The notes below the pieces were generated by a model, which was given only the letters and a program-made list of their open reading frames with translations, was not told the DNA's origin and ran no database searches. From Pseudomonadota bacterium (lineage in GTDB: Bacteria > Pseudomonadota > Gammaproteobacteria > Burkholderiales > SG8-39), in assembly GCA_021811085.1 (NCBI GenBank), contig JAJZPQ010000015.1:1-64000 (forward strand): DNA of 64,000 nt. Reading direction: 5' to 3'. Of the stretch, positions 1 to 9,567 are shown piece by piece. Positions within the stretch are counted from its first letter, which is position 1. Each line of letters begins with the position of its first letter. Position numbers and translations under genes: made by a program.

Positions 1-209
1 CAATACTCTCAAAGTCATCAACTAAGGTTCTCCCCCAAAAGGGATTTCCTACGTCACTGACTAAATCATATGTGTGAGTACCAAAGTGTATCTATGCGAG
101 TCAGCACCCAGTCAGCTATCCCGCACTCGCGTACAGAACATCCGCCCAGGTACCTTCACACCACACCCAGCACCCACACCTATCGGCTGTAAATTTTTAA
201 AGAGCGTTT
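1..209 (-). promoter_or_regulatory. Probable rRNA operon leader (16S would lie off the left edge)
   Basis: On the minus strand, directly after the initiator tRNA, the sequence carries a boxA-like element and then the phrase ACAGCCGATAGGTGTGGG. This closely resembles the leader of betaproteobacterial rrn operons just before 16S rRNA. No protein-coding frame or 5S sequence is visible. The 16S itself is not in the window, so the call is an inference from the boxA and the phrase that follows it. A 16S-23S spacer fragment is the alternative. Confidence 0.45.
195..206 (-). promoter_or_regulatory. boxA-like antitermination element
   Basis: Minus-strand CGCTCTTTAAAA differs from the E. coli rrn boxA (TGCTCTTTAACA) at two positions. 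It starts four bases after the tRNA CCA end. In rrn leaders this element recruits the Nus factors. Confidence 0.45.
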
Positions 210-286
<77 letters not shown>

Positions 287-516
287 TCCGTCCGTGTGAA
301 CTTAAATTAAGCCCAGTACAGAGGTGAGATTATAGCCAACATGTGGAGCCAGTGTCAAACCAAAATACCGATTCGATGCAGGAAAAGTGCCGATTGCGGC
401 AATCTCGAGCGCGGCGCCAAAGCCTGATTGCAGCCTAGCCCCTTATTCTGCAAAACCGCAAGACCTGATCAGGCGATAAGTGACAGTGAAATGACCTGAC
501 GGGGTTTGCACGTCGG

Positions 517-1338
517 CTAGATGCTGCGCTCGGTTTCGCCGGCGCTCGGGCGCCACACCAGCAGGCGTTTTTCGACCACGCTGACCAGTGCATCCAGCGC
601 CAGAGCGAATCCGGTCAGCACTAGGATGCCGGCGAACACGGTATTGATGTCGAACACGCCCTCGGCCTGCAGGATCAAATAGCCTACACCGCGCGCTGAT
701 CCTAGGTATTCCCCCACAACAGCGCCGACAAAAGCCAGGCCCACGGAGTTGTGCAAGCTGGCGAAGACCCAGCTGGTCGCGCTCGGCAGATACACGTGAC
801 GCAGCAACTGCCGTTGGCTTGCGCCGAGCATGCGCACGTTGGCCAGCACTACCGGACTCACTTCGCGCACGCCCTGGTAGACGTTAAAGAACACGATAAA
901 GAACACCAGCGTCACGCCCAACGCCACCTTGGACCAGATACCCAGACCGAACCAGATCGAGAAAATGGGCGCAAGGATTACGCGCGGCATGGAATTGGCG
1001 GCTGTGATGTAGGGATCGAAAATGGCCGAGGCAGTAGGGCTCAGCGCCAACCAAAGTCCGATCGCCAGCCCAAACACGGTGCCGATGGCGAAAGCCAGCA
1101 TCGTTTCAACCAGCGTCACGGCCAGATGCTCATAGATGCTGCCGGAACTGAACCACTCCCAGACGCGCAACAGCACCTTCTGCGGCTCGCCGAAGAAGAA
1201 CGCGGCCTTGTCCGCATTGTCGAAATATATCGGCGGCAGCAGCGTTGGACTCGTGAGCGCGTACCAGGCGAAAAAACACACTGCCAGCACGACCAGCTGG
1301 TACAGCCGCAGTTTGGCTTTAGCGTTGTTGCTGGACAT
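517..1338 (-). CDS. ABC transporter permease, SsuC/TauC type
   Basis: A 273-residue inner-membrane permease of the sulfonate/nitrate/taurine importer family (BPD_transp_1). There is a hydrophobic segment at about residues 14-32 and several further membrane helices. The coupling-loop region reads LGASQRQLLRHVYLPSA, where it would dock on the ATPase. The gene overlaps the upstream ATPase gene by 20 bp and is the last gene of a receptor-ATPase-permease operon. The substrate cannot be read from the sequence; aliphatic sulfonates, nitrate, cyanate, taurine or a small aromatic are all possible for this family. Confidence 0.88.
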   Translation of the reverse strand: MSSNNAKAKLRLYQLVVLAVCFFAWYALTSPTLLPPIYFDNADKAAFFFGEPQKVLLRVWEWFSSGSIYEHLAVTLVETMLAFAIGTVFGLAIGLWLALSPTASAIFDPYITAANSMPRVILAPIFSIWFGLGIWSKVALGVTLVFFIVFFNVYQGVREVSPVVLANVRMLGASQRQLLRHVYLPSATSWVFASLHNSVGLAFVGAVVGEYLGSARGVGYLILQAEGVFDINTVFAGILVLTGFALALDALVSVVEKRLLVWRPSAGETERSI

Positions 1339-2122
1339 ATCCTTTAAGTACCTCCTCCTTCATGGTGTGCCAGATTTGCGCGTGCAGCTCAAGGAAGCGG
1401 GGTGTCAGGCGTATCTCCGACACGTCACGCGGGCGCTCCAGGTCGATCCGGTACTCGCCGATGGGATGCGTTTCTGGTCCCGCTGACAGCACCACCACGC
1501 GATCGGAAAGTGCAATCGCCTCCTCCAGGTCGTGGGTGATGAATACCACCGACTTGCGCTCGGCCGACCAGAGTTCGAGCAGCTCATTCTCCATCAACTG
1601 CCGCGTCTGCACGTCGAGCGCGGAAAAAGGCTCGTCCATGAGCAGGATCTCGGGGTTCAGGATGAAGGTCTGCGCCAGCGACACGCGTTTGCGCATGCCG
1701 CCCGACAACTGGTGCGGATAGCGCCCGCCGAACCCGCTCAGGCCCACGCGCTTGAGCCAGTCATTGCCGCGCTCGACTGCCTCCGCCCTGGCCACGCCGC
1801 GGAATTCGAGGCCGGCAATGACGTTGTCGAGTGCGCTGCGCCAGGGCATCAGCGCGTCAGCCTGGAACAGATAGCCTGCCCGGCGGTTGACTCCAGTCAA
1901 ATGCTCGCCCGCGACCTTGACCGAACCACTGGAGGGCTGCAGCAGGCCCGCGGCGACATTGAGCAAAGTCGATTTGCCGCAACCGGTGGGCCCGACCACG
2001 CAAACAAATTCGCCTTGCGCCGCAACCAAGGTCGTGTCCTTCAGCGCGGTGTAGCGCTGGCCGCGATCCTCGCGTGAAACGAAGGTGCAGGTGATGTGTT
2101 CTAGGGCAAGAGCGGGAATCAT
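1319..2122 (-). CDS. ABC transporter ATP-binding protein, SsuB/TauB type
   Basis: A 267-residue cytoplasmic ATPase that energises the adjacent permease. Walker A is GPTGCGKST (about residues 43-51), the ABC signature is LSGGMRKR, Walker B is ILLMDEPFSALD, and the switch histidine lies in FITHDLEEA. Length and motifs are normal for the nitrate/sulfonate ATPase family. The gene lies 116 bp downstream of the receptor gene and overlaps the permease start by 20 bp, which suggests translational coupling. Confidence 0.92.
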   Translation of the reverse strand: MIPALALEHITCTFVSREDRGQRYTALKDTTLVAAQGEFVCVVGPTGCGKSTLLNVAAGLLQPSSGSVKVAGEHLTGVNRRAGYLFQADALMPWRSALDNVIAGLEFRGVARAEAVERGNDWLKRVGLSGFGGRYPHQLSGGMRKRVSLAQTFILNPEILLMDEPFSALDVQTRQLMENELLELWSAERKSVVFITHDLEEAIALSDRVVVLSAGPETHPIGEYRIDLERPRDVSEIRLTPRFLELHAQIWHTMKEEVLKGYVQQQR

Positions 2123-2238
2123 GCCGGTTCAACCGACTGCAGAGCGGACGGCGCCTGAGCCGATAGTGCATGTATGCATGCCCTCGGCCAGCCGCCGCGC
2201 GCAACCGGTCCGGCCGCGCGCGGCTGCCGGAATCGACG

Positions 2239-3261
2239 TCATTTGTATTTCGCGTTCGCCTTCTTCACGAACTCGTTGGTATAGGTCTGGTCCAGCTTGA
2301 TTTCGGCCGGCTTGATATTCGGATCGAATGTCGCCAGCGCCTTCAGCGTGGCCTTGGCGCCCACATCCGAAATCGATCCGTCGAGCGAGAGCGCTTCCTT
2401 GATTTTGCCATAGGAAAACAGATACAGCGCCTTGTCGCCAAGCAAATACGCCTCGGGCACGGTCTTGAGGATGTCCTGCGGCGTCGCCTTGGCGAGCCAC
2501 TTGTCGGCACGCACGATGGCATTGGTCAATGCCTGGATCGTGTTCGGATTCTTGCGCACGAACTCGACCGGCGCATACAGGCAGCCTGCGGGCAGCGGCG
2601 CGCCCCATACCGCCTCGGTGCCCTTCAGGGTGCGGGTATCGGCGACGATCTTGATCGAGCCATCCTGCTCCAGTTTGGTCATCACCGGATCGACGTTGGA
2701 GATCGCGTCGATTTGCCCGCTCTTGAGCGCGGCGATCGCGCCTGCCCCGGTGCCTACGCCAACGATGGCTACGTCGCTGGACTTGAGTCCCGCCTTGGCC
2801 AGCATCTGGTTGACCAGATTATTCGTGCTCGAGCCCGGCGCCGAGACGCCGATCTTCATGCCCTTCAGGTCTTTCGGCGATTTGTAGCTCGCCGCCTTTG
2901 CCGTCGCCACGCCCAGGGAAATTTGCGGCAGCCTGCCCTGCAGCACGAATGCCTGGAAGAACTGCTTCTTGCCCTGCAGGCTGATGGTGTGCTCGTAGGC
3001 GCCGGAAACGACATCGGCGCTGCCGCCGACCACGGCGCGCAGAGCGGTCGAGCCGCCAGCAAAATCGCTGATGGTCACATCCAATCCCTCGTCTTTGAAA
3101 TAGCCGAGTTGTTCGGCGATGGTCAGCGGCAGGTAATAAAACGCCGCCTTGCCGCCCACCGCAATATGCACCTTGGACTTTTCCAGCGCGGCCTGCGCCT
3201 GCCCCAGCGTCGCCAGCGCGAACACGGCCGCACTCAGCGCAATTTTCAAGAATTTCGACAT
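2239..3261 (-). CDS. ABC transporter substrate-binding protein (NMT1/SsuA-like)
   Basis: A 340-residue periplasmic receptor and first gene of the importer operon. It has a clear Sec signal peptide (MSKFLKIALSAAVFALATLG, cleavage near AQA) followed by an NMT1/SsuA-like fold with repeated hydrophobic binding loops (GGSTALRAVVGGSADVVSG). The start is supported by a strong Shine-Dalgarno, AAGGAGGATAAGC, directly before the ATG. The ligand is unknown; the family binds sulfonates, nitrate, thiamine precursors and aromatic acids. Confidence 0.9.
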   Translation of the reverse strand: MSKFLKIALSAAVFALATLGQAQAALEKSKVHIAVGGKAAFYYLPLTIAEQLGYFKDEGLDVTISDFAGGSTALRAVVGGSADVVSGAYEHTISLQGKKQFFQAFVLQGRLPQISLGVATAKAASYKSPKDLKGMKIGVSAPGSSTNNLVNQMLAKAGLKSSDVAIVGVGTGAGAIAALKSGQIDAISNVDPVMTKLEQDGSIKIVADTRTLKGTEAVWGAPLPAGCLYAPVEFVRKNPNTIQALTNAIVRADKWLAKATPQDILKTVPEAYLLGDKALYLFSYGKIKEALSLDGSISDVGAKATLKALATFDPNIKPAEIKLDQTYTNEFVKKANAKYK

Positions 3262-3375
3262 GCTTATCCTCCTTTTGGATTGTTATAACTTCTGTTGACG
3301 CATCGCCTGCGTCGCCCTCTGACCATCGCGTTTCATGCTCACACAGCCACGCCCCGCTGTCAACGCCGGATCCCA

Positions 3376-4473
3376 TTAGAACAGATTGAGTTGGCCGGTG
3401 CCGGCGGGCGGCAGGAAATGCGTCGTGTCCAATCGGTGATTGCGCCCGTCCCGATTCAGCCCGAAGCGCGCGCAAGCCAGGCAAAAACGCTGCTCCTGCA
3501 GTTCGGCGAAGATGCCCTCGCCGCGCATGCGCGCCCCGAATCGCGGATCGTTTTCGCGCCCGCCGCGCATTTGCCTGATCTGGCTCATGATGTGCCCTGC
3601 TTTGAGCGGATAATGCCGTTGCAGCCAGTCCTTGAACAAATCCTTCAGTTCATAGGGCAGGCGCAATATCTGATATCCGGCCATCTGCGCGCCCTGCGCA
3701 GCCGCATGCTCCAGCACCGTTTCCAGGTCGCGATCGTTCAGGAAAGGAATGATAGGCGCGACCAGAACACCGCAGGGCACGCCGGCACCGCTCAATGCGC
3801 GCAGCACTTCGAGGCGACGCTCGGGCGCCGTGGTGCGCGGCTCGAGCTTGCGCATGAGCTCGCGCTCCAATGTGCCGATGGAAACGAACACGTGCACCAA
3901 ACCTTTCTTCGCCATCGGCGCGAGCAGGTCGAGGTCGCGCTCGATCAGGGCCGATTTGGTGATTATGCCCAGCGGATGATTGCACTCGGCCAGCACTTCC
4001 AGGACCGCGCGCGTAATTCCGTGTTTGCGCTCTATCGGCTGGTAGGGATCGGTATTGGCGCCGATGGAGATGACTTCGCAGCGATAACCCGGCCGCGACA
4101 ATTCGGCGCGCAGCAGCGCGGCCGCATTGGCCTTGGCGAACAGCTTGGTTTCGAAATCCAGGCCGGGTGACAAGCCCAGGTACGCGTGGCTAGGACGCGC
4201 ATAGCAATAGATGCAGCCATGCTCGCAACCCTGGTAAGGATTGATCGACTGCGTGAACGGAATGTCGGGCGAATCGTTGCGGCTGATGATGCTGCGCGCC
4301 CGGATCAGCGTCACCTCGGTGCGCGGTGCCGCGGCCTCGTCGCCGGCGTTCGTCCAACCGTCATCGAAAGACTCCCGCGCCTGGCGCTCGAAGCGGCCTT
4401 GCGGATTGTGTGCCGCGCCGCGTCCTTTGAAGCTGATCGGTACGGCGCGCGCGCCCTCCGATTCGGCCTTCAT
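3376..4473 (-). CDS. Radical SAM protein, PA0069 family
   Basis: A 365-residue iron-sulfur enzyme. The radical SAM cluster motif CEHGCIYC supplies the three cysteines C83, C87 and C90, and a GANTDPYQP-type segment follows that is typical of the PA0069/SplB-related subgroup. The family is widespread and its reaction is not established. The start codon overlaps the stop of the CoA-transferase gene by 4 bp (ATGA), so it is the last gene of the dnaX-ybaB-recR transcription unit. A link with DNA repair is an inference from this position only. Confidence 0.88.
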   Translation of the reverse strand: MKAESEGARAVPISFKGRGAAHNPQGRFERQARESFDDGWTNAGDEAAAPRTEVTLIRARSIISRNDSPDIPFTQSINPYQGCEHGCIYCYARPSHAYLGLSPGLDFETKLFAKANAAALLRAELSRPGYRCEVISIGANTDPYQPIERKHGITRAVLEVLAECNHPLGIITKSALIERDLDLLAPMAKKGLVHVFVSIGTLERELMRKLEPRTTAPERRLEVLRALSGAGVPCGVLVAPIIPFLNDRDLETVLEHAAAQGAQMAGYQILRLPYELKDLFKDWLQRHYPLKAGHIMSQIRQMRGGRENDPRFGARMRGEGIFAELQEQRFCLACARFGLNRDGRNHRLDTTHFLPPAGTGQLNLF

Positions 4474-5693
4474 ATCGCCTTCTTCCGCCGCAGTTCGGCA
4501 ATCGCGGCGGCGTCGTAGCCATGCGCGCGCAGCACTTCCTCGGTATGCGCGCCCAGTTTTGGCCCGACCCAGTCGACGTCGCCCGGAGTAGCGGACAGCT
4601 TGGGCACGATTCCTGGCAGCTTCAGCGGCGTGCCGTCCTCGAGCGTGAATTGCCTGATCATATCGCGCGCGAGAAACTGGGGATCGCGCGCGATATCGGC
4701 AATGCTGTAGATCTTTCCGTTGGGCACCTGCGCCCGGTCCAACAGCGCAAGCAAGTCTTGCGCGTGGTGCAGCGCAGCCCAGGCGCCGATGATCGCGTCG
4801 AGTTCCTCTGCGCGCTTTGCTCGCCCGGCGTTGTCGGCGAGCGTGGGGTCGCTTCCAAGGTCATCGCGCCCCATGGCCGTGCACAGCCGCTTGAAAATGC
4901 TGTCGCCGTTGGCTGCGATCAGCACATGCTGGCCGTCCTGGGTCAGGTAGGTGTTGGACGGCACGATGCCCGACAGATTGCTGCCGCTGCGCTCGCGCAC
5001 GATGCCGTACATGTCGAATTCCGGCAGCGTGCTCTCCATCATCGAGAACACGGCCTCGTACAGCGCCACATCCACTACCTGCCCTTTGCCTGCCGCGCGT
5101 CCGCCGTTCATATTCCGGTGGTGCAGCGCCATCATCGCCCCGATCACGCCGTGCAGCGAAGCGAGGGAATCGCCGATGGACAGGTTGGGCCGCACCGGCG
5201 CCCGGTCCGGATAGCCGGTGATATAGCGCAGTCCGCCCATGGACTCGCCGATCGCGCCGAAACCCGCCTGATCCCGATACGGTCCGGTCTGCCCGAACCC
5301 GGACAGGCGCAGCATGATCAGTCCGGGGTTTTCGGCGGCCAGGCGCTCGTAGCCCAGTCCCCATTTTTCCATGGTGCCGGGACGGAAGTTCTCGATCACG
5401 ATGTCCGCGTCCCGCGCCAGCGTGCGCACGAGCTCTTGGCCTTCCGCCAGACGCAGATTGACCGTGACCGATTTCTTGTTGCGCGCCTGCGCGTACCACC
5501 AGAGCGAAGTGCCGTCATGGAGTTTGCGCCACTGGCGTAGCGGGTCGCCGCCGGCCTGGCCGTCGGCCGCGGGCGGCTCGATCTTGATCACCTCGGCGCC
5601 GAACTCCGCAAACAGCTTCCCCGCGAACGGGCCGGCGATGAGCTGGCCCATTTCGATGACTTTGACGCCTTCCAGGGGCTTTTTTCCGCTCAT
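4470..5693 (-). CDS. CoA-transferase, family III (CaiB/BaiF)
   Basis: A 407-residue class III CoA-transferase. The opening [17 protein letters not shown] is the family hallmark, and the aspartate in [10 protein letters not shown] corresponds to the residue that forms the acyl-aspartyl intermediate. These enzymes move CoA between carboxylic acids such as formate/oxalate, carnitine derivatives, or mesaconate and other dicarboxylates. The exact acids cannot be read here. The gene overlaps recR by 4 bp upstream and the radical SAM gene by 4 bp downstream, an odd setting for a metabolic enzyme. Confidence 0.9.
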   Translation of the reverse strand: MSGKKPLEGVKVIEMGQLIAGPFAGKLFAEFGAEVIKIEPPAADGQAGGDPLRQWRKLHDGTSLWWYAQARNKKSVTVNLRLAEGQELVRTLARDADIVIENFRPGTMEKWGLGYERLAAENPGLIMLRLSGFGQTGPYRDQAGFGAIGESMGGLRYITGYPDRAPVRPNLSIGDSLASLHGVIGAMMALHHRNMNGGRAAGKGQVVDVALYEAVFSMMESTLPEFDMYGIVRERSGSNLSGIVPSNTYLTQDGQHVLIAANGDSIFKRLCTAMGRDDLGSDPTLADNAGRAKRAEELDAIIGAWAALHHAQDLLALLDRAQVPNGKIYSIADIARDPQFLARDMIRQFTLEDGTPLKLPGIVPKLSATPGDVDWVGPKLGAHTEEVLRAHGYDAAAIAELRRKKAI

Positions 5694-6286
5694 AGCGGCC
5701 GGCGTTCCACCACGGCCTGGGCCAGCGTGCCGCTGTCCACGTACTCGAGTTCGCCGCCGACCGGCACGCCGCGCGCAATGCGGCTGACTTTGATGCCGCG
5801 TCCACGCAGCATTTCGCCGATATAGTGCGCAGTCGCCTCGCCTTCATTGGTGAAGTTCGTTGCCAGAATCACCTCGCGCACAACGCCGTCGGTGGCGCGC
5901 GCGAGCAGGCGATCGAGGCCGATGTCCTTGGGACCGATGCCATCGAGCGGCGACAGCCGCCCCATGAGCACGAAATACATGCCCGGAAACGCCAGCGTCT
6001 GCTCCATCATCAGCAAGTCGGCCGGCGTCTCCACCACCGCCAGCAGCGCGGCATCGCGCCGCGGCGAGCTGCACAGCGCGCAGATTTCATCTTCGGTGAA
6101 ACTGTTGCACTTGGCGCAGCGGCGTATGCTTTGCAGCGCCTGGCCTATGCTTGCGCACAGCTTCTGCGCCCCGTCGCGGTCGTACTGCAACAGGTGATAG
6201 GCCATGCGCTGCGCCGACTTCGGCCCCACCCCGGGCAGACAGCGCAAGGCTTCGATCAGCGCTTCGAGCGAGGACGGCGGCTTCAT
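5690..6286 (-). CDS. recR: Recombination mediator protein RecR
   Basis: A 198-residue protein of normal RecR length. It shows the N-terminal helix-hairpin-helix ([18 protein letters not shown]), the zinc finger CAKCNSF...CALC, and a Toprim domain containing [14 protein letters not shown]. With RecO and RecF it loads RecA on gapped DNA. It follows ybaB in the classic dnaX-ybaB-recR order, 78 bp downstream, and its stop overlaps the start of the CoA-transferase gene by 4 bp. Confidence 0.97.
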   Translation of the reverse strand: MKPPSSLEALIEALRCLPGVGPKSAQRMAYHLLQYDRDGAQKLCASIGQALQSIRRCAKCNSFTEDEICALCSSPRRDAALLAVVETPADLLMMEQTLAFPGMYFVLMGRLSPLDGIGPKDIGLDRLLARATDGVVREVILATNFTNEGEATAHYIGEMLRGRGIKVSRIARGVPVGGELEYVDSGTLAQAVVERRPL

Positions 6287-6364
6287 CGGCGCGCGCGTTG
6301 CGTACGCCCAGGTGCAAGGCCTTTGGCCGCTGCCATGGCGTTCATCCCGGATGGACCCTGTCTA

Positions 6365-6691
6365 TTAGAACGGCAGTTTCATCCCCGGGGGCAGACCCAT
6401 GCCCGCGGTGAGTCCGCTCATTCTTTCCTGCACCGTCGCCTCGACCCGGCGCACGGCATCGTTGACGGCGGCTGCCACCAGGTCCTCCAGCATCTCCTTG
6501 TCGTCGCCGACCAAGGACGGATCGATGCTGATGCGCTTGACGTCGTGCTTGCAGGTCATCACCACCTTGACCATGCCCGCGCCTGCCTGCCCTTCGACTT
6601 CCACGCTGGCAAGCTGCTCCTGCATCTTGCGCATATTGTCCTGCATCTGCTGCGCCTGTTTCATCAGGCCGGCCAACTGACCTTTCATCAT
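6365..6691 (-). CDS. ybaB: Nucleoid-associated protein YbaB/EbfC
   Basis: A 108-residue YbaB/EbfC family DNA-binding protein. The N-terminal helix is rich in Met and Gln ([18 protein letters not shown]), followed by [20 protein letters not shown] and a C-terminal [10 protein letters not shown] tail. It forms dimers that bind DNA as tweezers. It lies 43 bp after dnaX and upstream of recR, the conserved arrangement for this trio. Confidence 0.95.
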   Translation of the reverse strand: MMKGQLAGLMKQAQQMQDNMRKMQEQLASVEVEGQAGAGMVKVVMTCKHDVKRISIDPSLVGDDKEMLEDLVAAAVNDAVRRVEATVQERMSGLTAGMGLPPGMKLPF

Positions 6692-6734
6692 GAAGCTGTC
6701 TCCTGCTGGTTATTCGTGGGGCCCGCCGCCAAGG

Positions 6735-8333
6735 CTACGCGGGCTTGACCGAATCGCTGACGATGGTGGCGTCAAAAGTATCCATCAGGTCGCGCACGAA
6801 CGCGTCGCCCTGAATCGCTTCCAGCGCCTTGCCCTGGCGCGCCTGGCGCTCGCTTTGCGCCTTGACCGCGGCCGTATTGCCGCTGATCTCGCCGATGACG
6901 ATCTTGAGCGCCAGCGGCTTGCCGAAATGCTCCTGCAGCGCCGTGCGCAGCTTGTCCTGGTAGGCACGATCGGCAAGATGCTTGGCCGAGAACGCCAGAC
7001 CGAGTTCCATGCTCTCGCCGTCGAAACTGCGCAGTTCGCTTTGCTGCGCGAGCTGCTTGGCGACACCGCTGACCTTGAGCTGATTGGCCAGTTGCGGCCA
7101 GTCCCCGTCGAATGCCGCCGCGACCGCAGCAGCACCCGCTGCGCCGCTCTTGGGCGGTGCCGCAGCAGGCGCGGCCGCGCCCGCGGAGCGCACAGCGGTG
7201 GCTTCAGGCTTGCTTTTCGCCGGCGGCAGCGCGCCGGCGGCACCGGCATCCATCGGCCGAAACGCCAGCATGCGCATCAGGGTCATGCTGAAACCGGCGT
7301 ATTCATCCGGCGCCAGCGGCAAGTCGCGTCTACCGTGCAAGGCAATCTGGTAATACAGCTGCAGCTCTTCCGCATCGAACTGCTGCGCCAGCGCCAGAAT
7401 GCGTTCGCGCTCGGGCAGGTCCTGGCCCAGGGCTTCGGGCGCGCTTTGCGCCAGCGCAATCTGATGCAGCAGCGCCGCCAGATCCTGCAGCGCGCTGTCG
7501 AAAGAAAGGCTGCGCGATTCCATCTCGCTCGCGAGCGCGAGCATCGCCTTGATATTCTGCTGCGCCAGACCGTCGAGCAGCGTGAACAGATAATCCTGGT
7601 CGATCGCGCCCAGCATGGCGCGCACCGCCTCCTCGCTCACTTTGCCGCCGGCATAGGCGATCGCCTGATCGAGCAGCGACAGCGCATCGCGCATGCTGCC
7701 CTGGGCGGCTTGTGCGATCAGCCGCAATGCCGCCGGCTCGGCCGCCGTCTTCTCCTGCTCGAGAATATGGCCGAGATGGTCGTAGATCGCCTCGCGCGGC
7801 ATCTGCTTGAGGTTGAACTGCAGGCAGCGCGACAACACCGTAACCGGAATCTTCTGCGGGTCGGTCGTGGCGAGGATGAATTTGATGTGCTCGGGCGGCT
7901 CTTCGAAAGTCTTCAGCATCGAATTGAACGCCGCCTTGGACAGCATGTGCACTTCGTCGATCACGAACACTTTGAAGCGCCCGCGCGTCGGCGCATACAC
8001 GGCGTTGTCCTGCAGTTCGCGCATGTTGTCGATGCCGGTGTTGGTGGCGGCGTCGATCTCGATCAGGTCGACGAAGCGCCCGCTGTCGATCTCGGTACAG
8101 GCGGAACACACGCCGCAGGGCGTCGCGGTGATGCCGGTCTCGCAGTTGAGCGCCTTCGCGAGTATGCGCGCCAGCGTCGTCTTGCCCACGCCGCGCGTGC
8201 CCGTGAACAAATAGGCGTGATGCAGGCGTTGCTGCTCCAGCGCATGCGTGAGCGCGCGCACCACGTGTTCCTGCCCCACCAAACTGGCGAAATTTCGCGG
8301 GCGCCACTTGCGCGCAAGGACCTGGTAACTCAT
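6735..8333 (-). CDS. dnaX: DNA polymerase III subunit tau/gamma (DnaX)
   Basis: A 532-residue clamp-loader ATPase. The N-terminal module is canonical: Walker A GTRGVGKTTLAR, the zinc-binding cysteines around CETGITATPCGVCSAC, Walker B VFVIDEVHML, and sensor 1 ILATTDPQKIPVTVLSRC. An Ala/Pro/Lys-rich linker (about residues 365-405) leads to the tau-specific C-terminus. I saw no run of A residues of the E. coli frameshift type, so a separate gamma form is not predicted. It is transcribed just after the 4.5S RNA gene. Confidence 0.96.
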   Translation of the reverse strand: MSYQVLARKWRPRNFASLVGQEHVVRALTHALEQQRLHHAYLFTGTRGVGKTTLARILAKALNCETGITATPCGVCSACTEIDSGRFVDLIEIDAATNTGIDNMRELQDNAVYAPTRGRFKVFVIDEVHMLSKAAFNSMLKTFEEPPEHIKFILATTDPQKIPVTVLSRCLQFNLKQMPREAIYDHLGHILEQEKTAAEPAALRLIAQAAQGSMRDALSLLDQAIAYAGGKVSEEAVRAMLGAIDQDYLFTLLDGLAQQNIKAMLALASEMESRSLSFDSALQDLAALLHQIALAQSAPEALGQDLPERERILALAQQFDAEELQLYYQIALHGRRDLPLAPDEYAGFSMTLMRMLAFRPMDAGAAGALPPAKSKPEATAVRSAGAAAPAAAPPKSGAAGAAAVAAAFDGDWPQLANQLKVSGVAKQLAQQSELRSFDGESMELGLAFSAKHLADRAYQDKLRTALQEHFGKPLALKIVIGEISGNTAAVKAQSERQARQGKALEAIQGDAFVRDLMDTFDATIVSDSVKPA

Positions 8334-8376
8334 GCCGAAATTTTACCAGTGTTGCGGGGAAAGGATTCTGATTTTG

Positions 8377-8471
8377 GCGAGCCGGACCCCCGGCACTCGC
8401 AGTAAATAGCTGTGGCTGCTTCCTTCCGGACCTGACCAGGTTCACTACGCTGCGATGCGGGGCGGCCCGCC
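8377..8471 (-). ncRNA. ffs: 4.5S RNA, bacterial signal recognition particle RNA
   Basis: The minus strand contains the universally conserved SRP RNA core, with GGTCAGGTCCGGAAGGAAGC and the following CAGCC. The 5' GGCGGGCC and 3' GGTCCGGCTCGCC ends can pair to close the hairpin. The length of about 95 nt fits the small bacterial type. It pairs with Ffh in co-translational membrane targeting. It sits 44 bp upstream of dnaX on the same strand. The ends are placed by pairing and may be off by a few bases. Confidence 0.93.
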
Positions 8472-8544
8472 GCCGCCATTATGAACGAGGTCGGCACCGG
8501 CCGCGAACTTTTTTGTCGCGCGGCCGTTTTCCGGCGCCCGGGTC

Positions 8545-9552
8545 TCAGCTTGCTGCGGCCACGGCGCCTGTGCGCGCGAGCAGCCGGCGCAGCTGATCCG
8601 CGGACAGGTTGCCTCCGCTCAGAACCAAAACCACGTTTTTTCCGGCCAGGCGCTGCCTGAGCCGGATTGCCGCGGCCAGCGCCGCTGCGCCCGCGCCTTC
8701 GGCAAGATTGTGCGTGTGCTCGAGCAGCAGCAGGATCGCGTCTTCGATCGCGGCGTCCTCGACGAGCAGGAAATCGTCCAGGTACTTGCGCATGATCCTT
8801 TGCGTGTTTTCGAACGGCACGCGCGTGGCCAGCCCCTCGGCGACGGTCCGCATGTCGGCAGTGACCGCTTTGCCGGCGGCCCAGCTCATCTGGATCGCCG
8901 GCGCCTGCGCCGATTGCACGCCGATCACCTGTATGCCGGGATTGATCGCCTTGGCGACGATCGCGGTCGCGCAGGCGCCGCTGCCCGCGCCGACGGGAAC
9001 GATGATCGCATCGACCTCGGGCAGATCCTCGATGATTTCCAGCGCGTAGGTCCCGACGCCGTGAATCAGCTGCTCTTCGGTCGGGCCGACGAAGCGTCCG
9101 CCCTTGGCCGAGGCAAGGCCCACCACCCACTCGCGCGCATGGTCGAAGTCGGCGCCGTGGAACATGACCTCCGCGCCGAGCCCGCGCATCGCTGCGACCT
9201 TGCCCGGATTGGCTCCCTCGGGCACGGCGATGGTCGCGCGCACGCCGTGCGCGCGCGCGGCATAGGCAATGCTCTGCCCGTGATTCCCGGTCGATGCGGT
9301 GAACAAACCGGCGCGGCGCTCCTGCTCGGAGAGCTGTGCCACCAGGTTCAGCCCTCCCCGCACCTTGAACGCGCCAACGGGCAGGTGGTTCTCGTGCTTC
9401 ACCCACACGCGTGCGCCGATGAGTTCGCTCAGGCCCGCATACTGGTACAACGGCGTGGGACGGAGATACCGATAAACGCGCGGCCGCGCCGCGATGACAT
9501 CGCGCAGCGTCGGCATCGGCGCTGCGTCGGCTTGGCGTTCGGGTTCACTCAC
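8545..9552 (-). CDS. PLP-dependent threonine/serine dehydratase family protein
   Basis: A 335-residue fold-type II PLP enzyme. The Schiff-base lysine is K63 in GAFKVRGG, and the phosphate-binding glycine loop reads PVGAGSGAC. There is no C-terminal ACT domain, so it resembles the short catabolic threonine deaminase form or a related hydroxy-amino-acid lyase or racemase rather than biosynthetic IlvA. The gene ends near the 4.5S RNA. The alpha/beta hydrolase gene lies 15 bp upstream on the same strand, suggesting cotranscription. The precise substrate is uncertain. Confidence 0.85.
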   Translation of the reverse strand: MSEPERQADAAPMPTLRDVIAARPRVYRYLRPTPLYQYAGLSELIGARVWVKHENHLPVGAFKVRGGLNLVAQLSEQERRAGLFTASTGNHGQSIAYAARAHGVRATIAVPEGANPGKVAAMRGLGAEVMFHGADFDHAREWVVGLASAKGGRFVGPTEEQLIHGVGTYALEIIEDLPEVDAIIVPVGAGSGACATAIVAKAINPGIQVIGVQSAQAPAIQMSWAAGKAVTADMRTVAEGLATRVPFENTQRIMRKYLDDFLLVEDAAIEDAILLLLEHTHNLAEGAGAAALAAAIRLRQRLAGKNVVLVLSGGNLSADQLRRLLARTGAVAAAS

Positions 9553-9567
9553 GGCGCGGCGGCGGAC

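Noticed and set aside
6735-8333. Programmed frameshift producing a gamma form of DnaX
   Set aside because: No A-rich slippery run of the E. coli type was seen in the gene.
6690-8405. Long plus-strand open frame opposite dnaX
   Set aside because: Antisense shadow of a GC-rich gene; composition (Arg/His/Gln-rich) and lack of motifs are typical of such shadows. The same applies to other long antisense frames such as 20329-22035 and 47455-49935.
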